Below, in pieces: positions 1 through 7,244 of a DNA stretch of 7,551 bases. The notes beneath the pieces are model-generated. The model ran no database searches. It saw only the letters and a list, made by a program, of their open reading frames with translations, and was not told the origin of the DNA. Location: the NCBI GenBank assembly GCA_023387135.1, contig JAEWIK010000187.1:1-7551 (forward strand), read 5' to 3'. The stretch's first letter is position 1; every line of letters begins with the position of its first letter. The DNA comes from Actinomycetes bacterium (GTDB lineage Bacteria > Actinomycetota > Actinomycetes > Propionibacteriales > Propionibacteriaceae). The position numbers and the translations under genes are program-made.

Positions 1-1
1 G

Positions 2-781
2 GGCAGGACCGAGTGCAAGCCGGGGGACGCTCCGACTCCCGCGGCCCAGGCGGGGCTGCAGGTGGGCGACAGGGTGGTCGCCTTCAACGGCGTCACCATC
101 ACCTCCTACGACCAGCTCAGCGGGCTCATCAGGGCGAACCTCGACGGCGAGGCAAGGCTCACCGTCGAGCGCGCCGGCGCGACAGTCGACCTCAAGCCCG
201 TCCACACGATCGTGTCCGGCGTCCGCGACAACTGGGACCCGGGCAGGATCGTCCCGGCGGGCTGGCTGGGGGTCGCGCCCGACCAGGTGCTCACCCGGGG
301 CGGCCCGGTCGAGGTGCTGGGCGACATGTGGACGATGGCGGTGCAGAGCGCGACCGCGCTGGTCCAGTTCCCCGTGAAGGTGTGGAACGTGCTCGCCGAC
401 ATGGTGACCGGCCAGCCGCGCGACGTGTACGGCCCGATCTCGATCGTGGGCGCCAGCCAGGTGGCGGGTGAGGTGATAGCCCAGCCTGGTCTCGACTGGC
501 AGGTGAAGGCGGTGACCTTCGCGTCCCTGCTGGGCTCGATCAACCTCTTCCTCGCGATCTTCAACCTGGTGCCGTTGCCGCCGCTGGACGGGGGCCACAT
601 GGCGGGTGCGGCCTGGGAATGGCTGCGGCGCCGCGCGGCCAGGTTGTTCAAGCGTCCGGACCCGGGCCCGTTCGACACGGCGGTCCTGCTGCCCGTGGCG
701 TACGCGGTCGCCGGCCTCCTGCTGGTGAGCGGTGTGGTGCTCATCCTGGCCGACATCATCAGCCCCCTGCAGTTGTTCTGA
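2..781 (+). CDS. rip1: Site-2 intramembrane zinc metalloprotease (M50, Rip1/RseP type), C-terminal part
   Basis: This is the 3' part of a site-2 protease that cuts membrane-embedded substrates such as anti-sigma factors. The reading frame is open from base 2 to the TGA at 779-781 and gives 259 residues. The true start, the HExxH zinc motif and the first membrane segment lie upstream of the window. Visible in order: the second half of a PDZ domain (about residues 10-68, with the [14 protein letters not shown] core typical of the family), a linker, a hydrophobic segment (about 168-190) running into the M50 second metal-binding motif [13 protein letters not shown] (187-199, Asp196 being the expected zinc ligand), a basic cytoplasmic stretch, and a last membrane helix (about 228-251). 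The next gene, ispG, matches the dxr-rip-ispG order of other actinobacteria. Family assignment is firm. The choice between the names rip1 and rseP is convention, and the substrate cannot be read from the sequence. Confidence 0.93.
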   Translation, partial: GRTECKPGDAPTPAAQAGLQVGDRVVAFNGVTITSYDQLSGLIRANLDGEARLTVERAGATVDLKPVHTIVSGVRDNWDPGRIVPAGWLGVAPDQVLTRGGPVEVLGDMWTMAVQSATALVQFPVKVWNVLADMVTGQPRDVYGPISIVGASQVAGEVIAQPGLDWQVKAVTFASLLGSINLFLAIFNLVPLPPLDGGHMAGAAWEWLRRRAARLFKRPDPGPFDTAVLLPVAYAVAGLLLVSGVVLILADIISPLQLF

Positions 782-821
782 CGCCGTGCCCGGGACGCGG
801 TTCGCGGGTTCGGCGAGTGGG

Positions 822-827
822 TAGGCT
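822..827 (+). promoter_or_regulatory. Putative -10 box of the ispG promoter (TAGGCT)
   Basis: TAGGCT fits the TANNNT -10 consensus of the actinobacterial housekeeping sigma factor and lies in the 98-bp gap between the protease and ispG. No good -35 hexamer is seen; TTCGCG at 801-806 is the nearest candidate, with a short 15-bp spacer. Transcription would start near 833 and give a leader of about 47 nt. That leader could fold a 7-bp stem (CGCGGAC at 832-838 with GTCCGCG at 856-862). The same TAGGCTGT octamer occurs in front of proS. Confidence 0.55.
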
Positions 828-879
828 GTCACGCGGACACGACATTCACGGCCGGGTCCGCGCAACGAATGAGGAGTAC

Positions 880-2028
880 ATGGCCATCAATCTCGGGATG
901 CCGGCCCTGCCTGCCCCGGTCCTCGCCCCCCGCAGGCCCACCCGCCAGATCCGCGTCGGCAAGGTGCTCGTCGGGGGCGGTGCCCCCATCTCGGTGCAGT
1001 CCATGACGACGACCAAGACGACCGACATCAACGGCACGCTGCAGCAGATCGCCGAACTCACCGCCACCGGCTGTGACATCGTGCGGGTCGCTGTCCCCAG
1101 CCAGGACGACGCCGACGTGCTGCACATCATCGCCAAGAAGAGCCAGATCCCGGTCATCGCCGATATCCACTTCCAGCCGCGCTACGTGTTCGCGGCCATC
1201 GACGCCGGGTGCGCCGCCGTCCGCGTCAACCCCGGGAACATCCGCGCGTTCGACGACCAGGTCAAGGAGATCGCGCAGGCGGCCAAGGACGCGGGCGTCT
1301 CCATCAGGATCGGCGTCAACGCCGGCTCGCTCGACAAGCGGCTCCTCCAGAAGTACGGCTCGCCCACGGCCGAGGCCCTCGTCGAGTCGGCGCTGTGGGA
1401 GGCGAGCCTGTTCGAGGAGCACGACTTCCGCGACTTCAAGATCTCCGTGAAGCACCACGACCCGGTCGTCATGGTGCGCGCCTACGAACTGCTGTCCGAG
1501 GCCTGCGACTACCCGCTGCACCTCGGCGTGACGGAGGCGGGGCCGGCGTTCCAGGGCACCATCAAGTCGTCGGTGGCCTTCGGCGCGCTGCTCTCCAAGG
1601 GGATCGGCGACACCATCAGGGTCTCGCTCTCGGCTCCGCCGGTCGAGGAGGTCAAGGTCGGGGTCAAGATCCTCGAATCGCTCAACCTGCGTCCGCGCAA
1701 GCTGGAGATCGTGTCCTGCCCGTCGTGCGGCAGGGCGCAGGTGGACGTCTACTCGCTGGCCGAGCAGGTGACCGCCGGGCTGGAGGGCATGGAGGTGCCG
1801 CTCCGCGTGGCGGTCATGGGCTGTGTCGTGAACGGCCCGGGCGAGGCCCGCGAGGCCGACCTGGGCGTCGCATCGGGCAACGGCAAGGGCCAGATCTTCG
1901 TCAAGGGCGAGGTCGTCAAGACGGTGCCCGAGAGCGAGATCGTCCAGACGCTGATCGCCGAGGCCAACCGGCTCGCCGCCGAGGCGCCGGTGGGGGAGTC
2001 CGGTCCGGTCCAGGTCAGCGTGGGGTGA
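880..2028 (+). CDS. ispG: 4-hydroxy-3-methylbut-2-enyl diphosphate synthase (IspG/GcpE)
   Basis: IspG catalyses the penultimate step of the MEP isoprenoid pathway: reductive ring opening of methylerythritol cyclodiphosphate to HMBPP, using a 4Fe-4S cluster and a flavodoxin or ferredoxin electron donor in the cytosol. The 382-residue product has the length usual for the single-domain bacterial form (TIM barrel plus cluster domain). The barrel holds the conserved [12 protein letters not shown] (38-49), DIHFQP (95-100) and RVNPGN (115-120) stretches. The cluster domain has Cys280, Cys283 (SCPSCGR) and Cys315 ([11 protein letters not shown]), plus Glu322, matching the three cysteine ligands and the glutamate of known enzymes. 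The ATG at 880 is chosen because GAGGAG (871-876) precedes it and the product then begins like homologues; the frame stays open upstream but has no family match there. It has its own promoter and is followed by an acetyltransferase gene overlapping its stop codon. Confidence 0.97.
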   Translation: MAINLGMPALPAPVLAPRRPTRQIRVGKVLVGGGAPISVQSMTTTKTTDINGTLQQIAELTATGCDIVRVAVPSQDDADVLHIIAKKSQIPVIADIHFQPRYVFAAIDAGCAAVRVNPGNIRAFDDQVKEIAQAAKDAGVSIRIGVNAGSLDKRLLQKYGSPTAEALVESALWEASLFEEHDFRDFKISVKHHDPVVMVRAYELLSEACDYPLHLGVTEAGPAFQGTIKSSVAFGALLSKGIGDTIRVSLSAPPVEEVKVGVKILESLNLRPRKLEIVSCPSCGRAQVDVYSLAEQVTAGLEGMEVPLRVAVMGCVVNGPGEAREADLGVASGNGKGQIFVKGEVVKTVPESEIVQTLIAEANRLAAEAPVGESGPVQVSVG

Positions 2029-2855
2029 GGGTGGCAGCTCGCATTCTGACAGTCGCCGATCTGGCGGTGGTCAGGGAACTCGTCGCCGCCGACCCCGTCT
2101 GCAACGTCTTCGTCGGTTCGCGGGTGGACGCCGGTGTCCTCAATCCGACGGCTCCGGGAGTGCTGTGGGGCTGGCCCGCGGCGCGGCCGCGGGCGCTGCT
2201 GCACATCGGCGCGAACATGGTGCCGGTGGCCGACAGCCTGGAACCGATTCCCGCCTTCGTCGAGGCGGCCGGCAGGCGACGCACCTGCCAGTCCATCGTC
2301 GGCCCGAGCTGGCTGGCCGAGCCGCTGTGGCGGGCGCTGTGCGAGCGCTGGGGGCACGCCTACCAGGCGATCCGCGAGGTGCGGCTGCACCAGCCGGTGA
2401 TGACGATGGCGAAGCCTCCCGCCGGGCCGATCGATTCCCGCGTGCGCCCCATCACCCGGGCCGACTTCGACTCCTACCTCGCCGCCTCGGTCGCCATGTA
2501 CACCGAGGAGGTCGGCAGCGACCCGATGGCGCAGGGCTCCGGCTATCGCAGCTACTGCAACTGGCTGGTCGACTCCGGGCGCGCGTTCGGCATCGTCCAC
2601 GAGGGCAGGGTCATCTTCAAGACCGACGTGGGCGCCGTGAGCGGACCCGTCGCGCAGATCCAGGGTGTCTGGATGGCGCCGGGGTTCCGCGGACGGGGGC
2701 TGGCGGCACCGGCGATCGCCGCCGTCACCGAGTACGTCCTCGCCGACTACGAGATCGCCTCGCTCTACGTGAACGACTTCAACACCCGCGCCATCCGCGC
2801 CTACGAGCGCGTCGGTTACGCGACAGTGGGCGAGTTCGCCACCGTCCTCTACTGA
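2025..2855 (+). CDS. GNAT family N-acetyltransferase with DUF4081-like N-terminal domain
   Basis: The predicted product of 276 residues has two parts. The N-terminal half (about 1-125) resembles the actinobacterial DUF4081 region, with the [12 protein letters not shown] stretch (23-34). The C-terminal half (about 137-276) is a GNAT acetyltransferase fold: the acetyl-CoA loop is [12 protein letters not shown] (220-231), followed by [20 protein letters not shown] (246-265), where Tyr260 is in the usual general-acid position. The GTG at 2025 overlaps the ispG stop (GTGA), suggesting translational coupling; a second GTG at 2031 would shorten the protein by two residues and cannot be excluded. Neither start has a convincing ribosome binding site. 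A two-domain acetyltransferase next to ispG is also found in mycobacteria (Rv2867c). The substrate is unknown, and I see no direct biochemical link to isoprenoid synthesis. The 3' end overlaps the convergent ybaK-like gene by 7 bp. Confidence 0.88.
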   Translation: MRVAARILTVADLAVVRELVAADPVCNVFVGSRVDAGVLNPTAPGVLWGWPAARPRALLHIGANMVPVADSLEPIPAFVEAAGRRRTCQSIVGPSWLAEPLWRALCERWGHAYQAIREVRLHQPVMTMAKPPAGPIDSRVRPITRADFDSYLAASVAMYTEEVGSDPMAQGSGYRSYCNWLVDSGRAFGIVHEGRVIFKTDVGAVSGPVAQIQGVWMAPGFRGRGLAAPAIAAVTEYVLADYEIASLYVNDFNTRAIRAYERVGYATVGEFATVLY

Positions 2856-3349
2856 GCCTCTCCGGCACCCTGCGTCACGTCGGCGACAGGGGCGCCCGTC
2901 AGGTCGACGAGTTCGGCAGGGGAGAGCGGGAACACTGCGTACGGGTGGCCCGCCGCCGCCCAGATCTGCTCGAACCTGAACAGCTCGCCGTCGACAAGGA
3001 TCACGGGCGGGGTCGTGTGCGCGACCGGGGACACGCCTCCGATGGAGAACCCCGTCGCCGCCTTCACGAACTCGGCGTCGGCCCTGCCGAGCGGGCCCGT
3101 GAGGGCCGCCACCTTCTTCTCGTCGACCCGCCGGTCGCCGGACGTCACCACCAGCACGGCACTGTCGTCCCGCTTGCGCCGGAAGACGATGCTCTTGGCG
3201 ATCTGGCCGAGGCTCACTCCGATCGCGTCGGCGGCGTCCTGGGCGGTGCGGCCCGTCACCGGCAGCAGGACGACGTCGTGCGGGTGCCCTGCCTCGGCAA
3301 GCTTCTGCTTGACGCGGCGGACTCCCTCGGGCAGGGGTGCTTCGCTCAC
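2849..3349 (-). CDS. YbaK/EbsC-family aminoacyl-tRNA deacylase, candidate Cys-tRNA(Pro) deacylase
   Basis: A stand-alone editing-domain protein of 166 residues, a usual length for the YbaK/INS superfamily. Members hydrolyse mischarged tRNA, above all Cys-tRNA(Pro) made in error by prolyl-tRNA synthetase. Family marks are the lysine in GQIAKSIVFR (Lys52, equivalent to the essential YbaK lysine), the TGFSIGGVSPVAH loop (99-111) containing the GxxxP motif, and the ILVDGELFRFEQIWAAAG segment (117-134). The start is GTG at 3349; a nearby ATG on this strand is out of frame. No ribosome binding site is visible, but CACCAT read on the minus strand (3362-3357) stands 7 nt before the GTG, so leaderless transcription is possible. 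The gene is divergent from proS across about 135 bp, which supports a role in tRNA(Pro) proofreading. The exact substrate (Cys, Ala or another amino acid) cannot be decided from the sequence, so ybaK is not assigned as a symbol. Confidence 0.88.
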   Translation of the reverse strand: MSEAPLPEGVRRVKQKLAEAGHPHDVVLLPVTGRTAQDAADAIGVSLGQIAKSIVFRRKRDDSAVLVVTSGDRRVDEKKVAALTGPLGRADAEFVKAATGFSIGGVSPVAHTTPPVILVDGELFRFEQIWAAAGHPYAVFPLSPAELVDLTGAPVADVTQGAGEAQ

Positions 3350-3473
3350 CGGCCCATGGTGCCGCGCCGGGCCGTCACGACGGGCGCGCGCCCGCCAGCC
3401 GGACTCGGCCGGGCCCGCGGCGGTGGTCGTCCGCCCGGCGCTGAGCGATTCCGGGGTTGGGGGCGGGGATCGC

Positions 3474-3479
3474 TAGGCT
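3474..3479 (+). promoter_or_regulatory. -10 box of a leaderless proS promoter (TAGGCT)
   Basis: TAGGCT lies exactly six bases before the GTG at 3486, the spacing expected when transcription starts on the first base of the start codon. No Shine-Dalgarno sequence is present, which supports a leaderless mRNA. No clear -35 hexamer is visible. Instead the upstream 3453-3468 segment is a run of three G tracts (GGGGTTGGGGGCGGGG), framed by a 5-bp inverted repeat GCGAT (3445-3449) / ATCGC (3469-3473). Confidence 0.65.
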
Positions 3480-3485
3480 GTGCCG

Positions 3486-5270
3486 GTGATCACCCGACTC
3501 TCCACCCTGTTCGTCAGGACGCTTCGCCAGGACCCCGCGGACGCCGAACTCCCCAGCCACAAGCTGCTGGTGAGGGCCGGCTACATCCGCAGGGCGGCGC
3601 CGGGCATCTACTCCTGGCTGCCGCTGGGGCTGCGGGTGCTCGCGAAGGTCGAGCAGATCGTCCGCGAGGAGATGGAAGCCATCGGCGCGCAGGAGGTCCG
3701 CTTCCCGGCGCTGCTGCCGCGGGAGCCCTACGAGGACACCCACCGGTGGACCGAGTACGGCCCCAACCTGTTCCGCCTCAAGGACCGCAAGGGCGCCGAC
3801 TACCTGCTCGGCCCCACCCACGAGGAGATGTTCACCCTGCTGGTGAAGGACCTGTACTCCTCGTACAAGGACCTGCCGCTCGTCCTCTACCAGATCCAGA
3901 CGAAGTACCGGGACGAGGCGCGCCCGCGCGCCGGCCTGCTGCGGGGCCGCGAGTTCATCATGAAGGACTCCTACTCCTTCGACGTGGACGACGAAGGGCT
4001 GAAGGCCTCCTACGAGAAGCATCGTCAGGCCTACATCAACATCTTCAACAGGCTGGGGCTCGAGTACGTCATCGTGCACGCGATGTCGGGCGCCATGGGC
4101 GGGTCGGCCTCGGAGGAGTTCCTCGCGCTCTCGCAGTTCGGCGAGGACACCTTCGTCCGCTCGCCCGGCGGGTACGCGGCGAACGTCGAGGCCGTCAAGG
4201 TGGTCCCGCCGGAGGCGCAGGACGCGGGCGAGGCCGGTCCCGTCCGGGTCATCGACACCCCCGGCACGCCGACCATCGAGTCGCTGGTGGCGGTCGTCAA
4301 CGAGCGCTTCCCGCGTGCCGACAGGCAGTGGCAGGCGTCCGACACGCTGAAGAACGTCGTGTTCAAGCTCGTCCACCCGGGCGGCAGGACCGAGCCGCTC
4401 ATCATCGGCCTGCCCGGTGATCGCGAGGTGGACGCGAAGCGGCTGGAAGCGGCAGTCGCCCCCGCCGAGGTGGTCGCGTTCGCCGACGAGGACTTCGCCG
4501 CCCACCCTGCCCTGGCCAAGGGCTACATCGGCCCTGTGAGCCCGGCGTCCGGCAGCGCCGCGCAGTTCCTCGGCAAGGACGCCCCCGCCGGCGTCAGGTA
4601 CCTCGTCGACCCCCGGGTCGTCGCGGGCACCCGCTGGGTGACGGGCGCGAACAGCCCCGACCAGCACCAGCTCGACGTCGTCGCGGGACGTGACTTCGTC
4701 GCCGACGGCGTGCTCGACGTGGCGGAGATCAGGGAGGGCGATCCGGCGCCCGACGGCTCCGGCCCGCTGACGCTGGCGCGCGGCATCGAGATGGGCCACA
4801 TCTTCCAGCTCGGACGCAAGTACGCCGAGGCGCTGGGGCTGAAGGTGCTCGACAAGAACGGCAAGCTCGTCACGGTGACCATGGGCTCCTACGGCGTCGG
4901 CGTCTCGCGCGCCGTCGCCGCCGTCGCCGAGTCGACCTGTGACGAGAAGGGTCTCGCCTGGCCGCGGCAGATAGCCCCCTACGACGTGCAGGTGGTCGCC
5001 ACCGGCAAGGACGCGGCGGTCTTCGAGACCGCCGAGCGGCTCGCGGCGGACCTCGACGCGGCAGGGATCGACGTCCTGCTCGACGACCGCCAGGCGTCGC
5101 CCGGGGTGAAGTTCGCCGACGCCGAACTGCTCGGCATGCCGACGGTCGTCGTCGTGGGGCGAGGCCTCGCCGACGGGCTGGTCGAGGTGCGCGACAGGAA
5201 GACCGGCCAGCGTGCCGACGTCCCGGTGGCGACCGCCGCCACGTACCTGACCGCGCTGCTGAACGGCTGA
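3486..5270 (+). CDS. proS: Prolyl-tRNA synthetase, bacterial type with INS editing domain
   Basis: ProS charges tRNA(Pro) with proline in an ATP-dependent reaction and is a class II synthetase. The 594-residue product has the bacterial architecture. Catalytic core part 1 contains THEE (111-114) and motif 2, [20 protein letters not shown] (141-160) with Arg142, Glu144 and Arg154. The inserted INS editing domain (about 241-405) keeps the lysine in TLKNVVFK (Lys289), the GYIGPVSP GxxxP loop (346-353) and the histidine in DQHQLDV (His394), so cis-editing of Ala-tRNA(Pro) should be intact. Then come EMGHIFQLG (435-443), motif 3 GSYGVGVSR (467-475) and the anticodon-binding domain (about 497-594). 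GTG at 3486 is preferred over GTG at 3480: the protein then begins MITRLSTLF like actinobacterial homologues, and it lies six bases after the -10 box. It stands alone between the divergent deacylase and a double hairpin. Confidence 0.97.
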   Translation: MITRLSTLFVRTLRQDPADAELPSHKLLVRAGYIRRAAPGIYSWLPLGLRVLAKVEQIVREEMEAIGAQEVRFPALLPREPYEDTHRWTEYGPNLFRLKDRKGADYLLGPTHEEMFTLLVKDLYSSYKDLPLVLYQIQTKYRDEARPRAGLLRGREFIMKDSYSFDVDDEGLKASYEKHRQAYINIFNRLGLEYVIVHAMSGAMGGSASEEFLALSQFGEDTFVRSPGGYAANVEAVKVVPPEAQDAGEAGPVRVIDTPGTPTIESLVAVVNERFPRADRQWQASDTLKNVVFKLVHPGGRTEPLIIGLPGDREVDAKRLEAAVAPAEVVAFADEDFAAHPALAKGYIGPVSPASGSAAQFLGKDAPAGVRYLVDPRVVAGTRWVTGANSPDQHQLDVVAGRDFVADGVLDVAEIREGDPAPDGSGPLTLARGIEMGHIFQLGRKYAEALGLKVLDKNGKLVTVTMGSYGVGVSRAVAAVAESTCDEKGLAWPRQIAPYDVQVVATGKDAAVFETAERLAADLDAAGIDVLLDDRQASPGVKFADAELLGMPTVVVVGRGLADGLVEVRDRKTGQRADVPVATAATYLTALLNG

Positions 5271-5272
5271 GC

Positions 5273-5309
5273 CGGGCAGCGCCCGACGCGCCGGCCGACG
5301 TGGCCGGCG
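5273..5309 (+). terminator. Two consecutive GC-rich hairpins after proS, probable terminator
   Basis: Two bases past the proS stop lies a small hairpin, CGGGC (5273-5277) with GCCCG (5281-5285). A perfect 8-bp stem follows: CGCCGGCC (5289-5296) with GGCCGGCG (5302-5309), closing a 5-base loop. No T tract follows, which is common for hairpin terminators proposed in high-GC actinobacteria. The position between the proS stop and the rimP promoter supports a terminator role. Rho-dependent ending is an alternative. Confidence 0.6.
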
Positions 5310-5341
5310 GCCTCGGCCTGTGCCTGAAAGTGCAGGCTGGG

Positions 5342-5347
5342 TAAGCT
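5342..5347 (+). promoter_or_regulatory. Putative -10 box of the rimP-nusA-ylxR operon (TAAGCT)
   Basis: TAAGCT matches TANNNT and closely resembles the boxes before ispG and proS (TARGCTG in all three). No strong -35 hexamer is visible about 17 bp upstream. Transcription would begin near 5354 and leave a leader of about 60 nt. The 3' part of that leader (about 5375-5396) is rich in C and A and poor in G, hence probably unstructured, and leads into a strong Shine-Dalgarno region, GGAGAAGGA (5397-5405). Confidence 0.5.
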
Positions 5348-5413
5348 GGCGCCCATTGATCGCCGCGTCACGACGCCACAACATCAACTCACAATCGGAG
5401 AAGGACCCCCGTC

Positions 5414-5893
5414 ATGAAGACAACTGACCTCGATCGGCTGCTCACGCCGGTCGTCGCAGCCCTCGGGCTGGAGATCGACAGGGTGGAGGTCATGCCCGCC
5501 GGACGGCGGAGCGTGGTGCGGATCTTCCTCGACGGTGACGGCCCCGACGGCCTCGGTCCCTCTCTGGACGACATCGCTGACGCCACCCGCGCGATCTCCC
5601 GGGCGCTCGACGAGTCCCCCGTGACAGGCGATGCCCCGTACACCCTCGAGGTGTCCTCGCGCGGGGTCGACAGCCCCCTGACGCAGGCCAAGCACTATCG
5701 CCGCAACCGTGGGCGCCTCGTGAAGCTGACAGGTCCCGAACTCGACCTCGTGGGCAGGATCACCGACGTCGACGACGACGCCGTGACCCTCGAGGTGGAC
5801 GAGCAGCCGCGGCGCGTGCCGCTGGCCGACGTCTCCCGCGCCCTGGTGCAGGTCGAGTTCAACCGCGCGTTCTTTGCCGACGAAGAGGAGTGA
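5414..5893 (+). CDS. rimP: Ribosome maturation factor RimP
   Basis: RimP binds the free 30S subunit and helps its late assembly (S12/S19 region); it is cytosolic and usually encoded first in the nusA-infB operon, as here. The 159-residue product has the two family domains: an N-terminal alpha/beta domain (about 1-85, with [20 protein letters not shown] at 24-43) and a C-terminal SH3-like barrel (about 90-159, with the [18 protein letters not shown] strands). The family signature between them usually reads SSPGLDRPL; here it is SSRGVDSPL (81-89), so the proline and the second conserved position are replaced. The ATG at 5414 has an excellent ribosome binding site about 8 nt upstream. The acidic C-terminus (DEEE) is encoded by the GAAGAGGAG stretch that also serves as the ribosome binding site for nusA, one base after the stop. 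Confidence 0.95.
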   Translation: MKTTDLDRLLTPVVAALGLEIDRVEVMPAGRRSVVRIFLDGDGPDGLGPSLDDIADATRAISRALDESPVTGDAPYTLEVSSRGVDSPLTQAKHYRRNRGRLVKLTGPELDLVGRITDVDDDAVTLEVDEQPRRVPLADVSRALVQVEFNRAFFADEEE

Positions 5894-5894
5894 G

Positions 5895-6863
5895 ATGGAC
5901 ATCGACGTACAGGCTCTCAAGCAACTGGAGCGCGACAAGGAAATCCGCATGGACGTGCTGCTGCACGCCCTGGAGGACGCCCTGCTGAACGCCTACCTGA
6001 AGACCCCCGGCGCCCGGGAGGGCGCGCGGGCGACCATCGACCTCAAGACCGGCAAGGTGACGATCCTGGCCCCCGAGCTCGACGAAGAGGGGACGAAGGT
6101 CGGCGAGTTCGACGACACCCCCGAAGGCTTCGGGAGGGTCGCCGCGGCGACGGCGCGGCAGGTCATCTTCCAGCGCCTGAGGGAGGCCGAGGACGAACAG
6201 AAGTTCGGCCACTTCCAGGCGGTCGAGGGCGACATCCTCACCGGCGTCGTCCAGCAGGACAGGGACTCGCGCACGGTCCGCGTCGACCTCGGCACCATCG
6301 AGGCGATCATGCCGCAGGCCGAGCAGGTGCCCGGCGAGGAGTACACCCACGGGCGTCGCCTGCGGGTCTACGTCGTCAGCGTCCGACGCGACCTGCGCGG
6401 CCCCCAGGTCGTCGTCTCGCGCACCCATCCCGGCCTGGTCGCCAAGCTGTTCAAGATGGAGGTGCCGGAGATCGAGCAGGGAGTCGTGGAGATCAAGGCG
6501 ATCGCCCGCGAGGCGGGCCACCGGACGAAGATCGCGGTGACCAGCCACGCTCCCGAGGTCTCGGCGAAGGGCGCCTGCATCGGGCCGATGGGTCAGCGCG
6601 TCAGGGCCGTCATGCACGAGCTGAACGAGGAGAAGATCGACATCATCGACTACTCCGACGATCCCGCCGAGTTCGTCGCGCAGGCGCTCTCGCCGGCCAA
6701 GGTGAGCGCCGTGACGGTGACCGACGCGACGGCCAAGGCCGCTCGCGTCATCGTGCCCGACTACCAGTTGTCGCTGGCGATCGGACGCGAGGGCCAGAAC
6801 GCGCGGCTCGCGGCCAGGCTCACCGGGTGGCGGATCGACATCCGTCCCGACACCGCCGTGTAG
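5895..6863 (+). CDS. nusA: Transcription termination/antitermination factor NusA
   Basis: NusA binds RNA polymerase and nascent RNA, modulating pausing, termination and antitermination. The 322-residue product shows the short actinobacterial form: N-terminal RNA polymerase-binding domain (about 1-105, with the [22 protein letters not shown] stretch at 73-94), S1 domain (about 111-176), KH1 with [10 protein letters not shown] (226-235) and KH2 with [21 protein letters not shown] (296-316). The acidic C-terminal repeats of proteobacterial NusA are absent, as usual in this phylum, and the protein ends only six residues after KH2, shorter than the mycobacterial tail. ATG at 5895 is chosen over an in-frame TTG at 5874 because it has AGGAG (5886-5890) at good spacing and gives the family N-terminus ([12 protein letters not shown]). 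It follows rimP by one base and abuts ylxR directly. Confidence 0.97.
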   Translation: MDIDVQALKQLERDKEIRMDVLLHALEDALLNAYLKTPGAREGARATIDLKTGKVTILAPELDEEGTKVGEFDDTPEGFGRVAAATARQVIFQRLREAEDEQKFGHFQAVEGDILTGVVQQDRDSRTVRVDLGTIEAIMPQAEQVPGEEYTHGRRLRVYVVSVRRDLRGPQVVVSRTHPGLVAKLFKMEVPEIEQGVVEIKAIAREAGHRTKIAVTSHAPEVSAKGACIGPMGQRVRAVMHELNEEKIDIIDYSDDPAEFVAQALSPAKVSAVTVTDATAKAARVIVPDYQLSLAIGREGQNARLAARLTGWRIDIRPDTAV

Positions 6864-7124
6864 GTGAGCGCACCGGTTCGTACCTGCGCCGGCTGCCGGA
6901 CGCGGGCGCCCAAGGCCGAGTTGACCCGTCTCGCCTGGGACGAGGGGTCGAGGGCGGTCGTCGTCGACGACCGGCAGCGGCTGCCCGGGCGCGGGGTGTA
7001 CCTGCATGCCGGCTGCGCGCCCGCGCTGCTGAGGAACCGCGGCGTGGGCCGTGGCCTGCGTCGTGAGGTGGACGCCGCGGCGGTGCGCGTCCTGCTGGAA
7101 TCCCTGACGTCCCGCGAGCGTTGA
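6864..7124 (+). CDS. ylxR: YlxR (DUF448) family RNA-binding protein
   Basis: A small basic protein of 86 residues from the YlxR family, nearly always encoded between nusA and infB. Visible family marks are RTCAGCR (6-12) near the start, the GRGVYLHAGC segment (42-51) and a basic region LLRNRGVGRGLRRE (55-68). The cysteines (8, 11, 51) are at positions often seen in the family. In Bacillus subtilis and relatives YlxR has been linked to RNA binding, RNase P modulation and gene regulation; whether this applies in actinobacteria is inference. The GTG start directly follows the nusA stop codon with no base between and no ribosome binding site, so translation is probably coupled to nusA. Confidence 0.92.
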   Translation: MSAPVRTCAGCRTRAPKAELTRLAWDEGSRAVVVDDRQRLPGRGVYLHAGCAPALLRNRGVGRGLRREVDAAAVRVLLESLTSRER

Positions 7125-7159
7125 ACCTTTCGTCCCCTCCGCTCGCGCCGCCGAGCCGA

Positions 7160-7190
7160 TTGAGGGTTTGCCGCTCTAGGCGGATACACT
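7160..7190 (+). promoter_or_regulatory. Putative infB promoter (TTGAGG ... TACACT)
   Basis: TTGAGG (7160-7165) and TACACT (7185-7190) resemble -35 and -10 hexamers, separated by 19 bp, slightly longer than ideal. Transcription would start near 7197, giving a leader of about 130 nt for infB. No clear terminator separates ylxR from this site, so infB is probably also read from the rimP promoter. GGCGGA (7179-7184) and its inverse TCCGCC (7203-7208) flank the -10 box and could form an operator-like inverted repeat. Confidence 0.5.
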
Positions 7191-7202
7191 ATTCAGCGCG
7201 CG

Positions 7203-7219
7203 TCCGCCGCCGTGGCGGA
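7203..7219 (+). other. 5' hairpin in the infB leader
   Basis: TCCGCC (7203-7208) pairs with GGCGGA (7214-7219) around a 5-base loop. It lies within about ten bases of the predicted infB transcript start. It may protect the 5' end or act as a weak terminator for ylxR read-through. No T tract follows. Confidence 0.4.
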
Positions 7220-7244
7220 TCAACCAGAAAGTGGGCTAACGCTC

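Noticed and set aside
785..798. Near-palindrome around CCCGGG after the protease stop, considered as a terminator
   Set aside because: The inverted halves meet without a loop and pairing is imperfect, so no plausible hairpin forms.
619..879. Upstream in-frame extension of ispG overlapping the protease gene
   Set aside because: The extra residues match nothing in the family and lie antisense in reading sense to the protease C-terminus. ATG 880 has a ribosome binding site and the homologous N-terminus.
1749..2600. Minus-strand open frame across the ispG end and acetyltransferase
   Set aside because: Shadow frame; both genes beneath it have clear conserved motifs on the plus strand.
2165..4420. 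Long plus-strand open frame across the acetyltransferase, deacylase and proS
   Set aside because: It crosses three recognised genes in another frame, and its Arg/Gly/Ala-rich translation has no family features.
3375..5387. Very long minus-strand open frame opposite proS
   Set aside because: It is a mirror of GC-rich codon bias in proS; the predicted product is Arg/Val/Asp/Gly-rich low-complexity with no motif.
5874..5894. TTG at 5874 as an earlier nusA start
   Set aside because: It would overlap rimP and lacks a ribosome binding site; ATG 5895 has AGGAG and the conserved N-terminus.
5859..7007. Long minus-strand open frame opposite nusA
   Set aside because: Same reason: a shadow of a well-supported gene, with low-complexity composition and no ribosome binding site or domain.
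7125..7159. Possible terminator between ylxR and the infB promoter
   Set aside because: Only scattered 4-bp complementarity is present (for example AACC with GGTT), and no stable stem or T tract.
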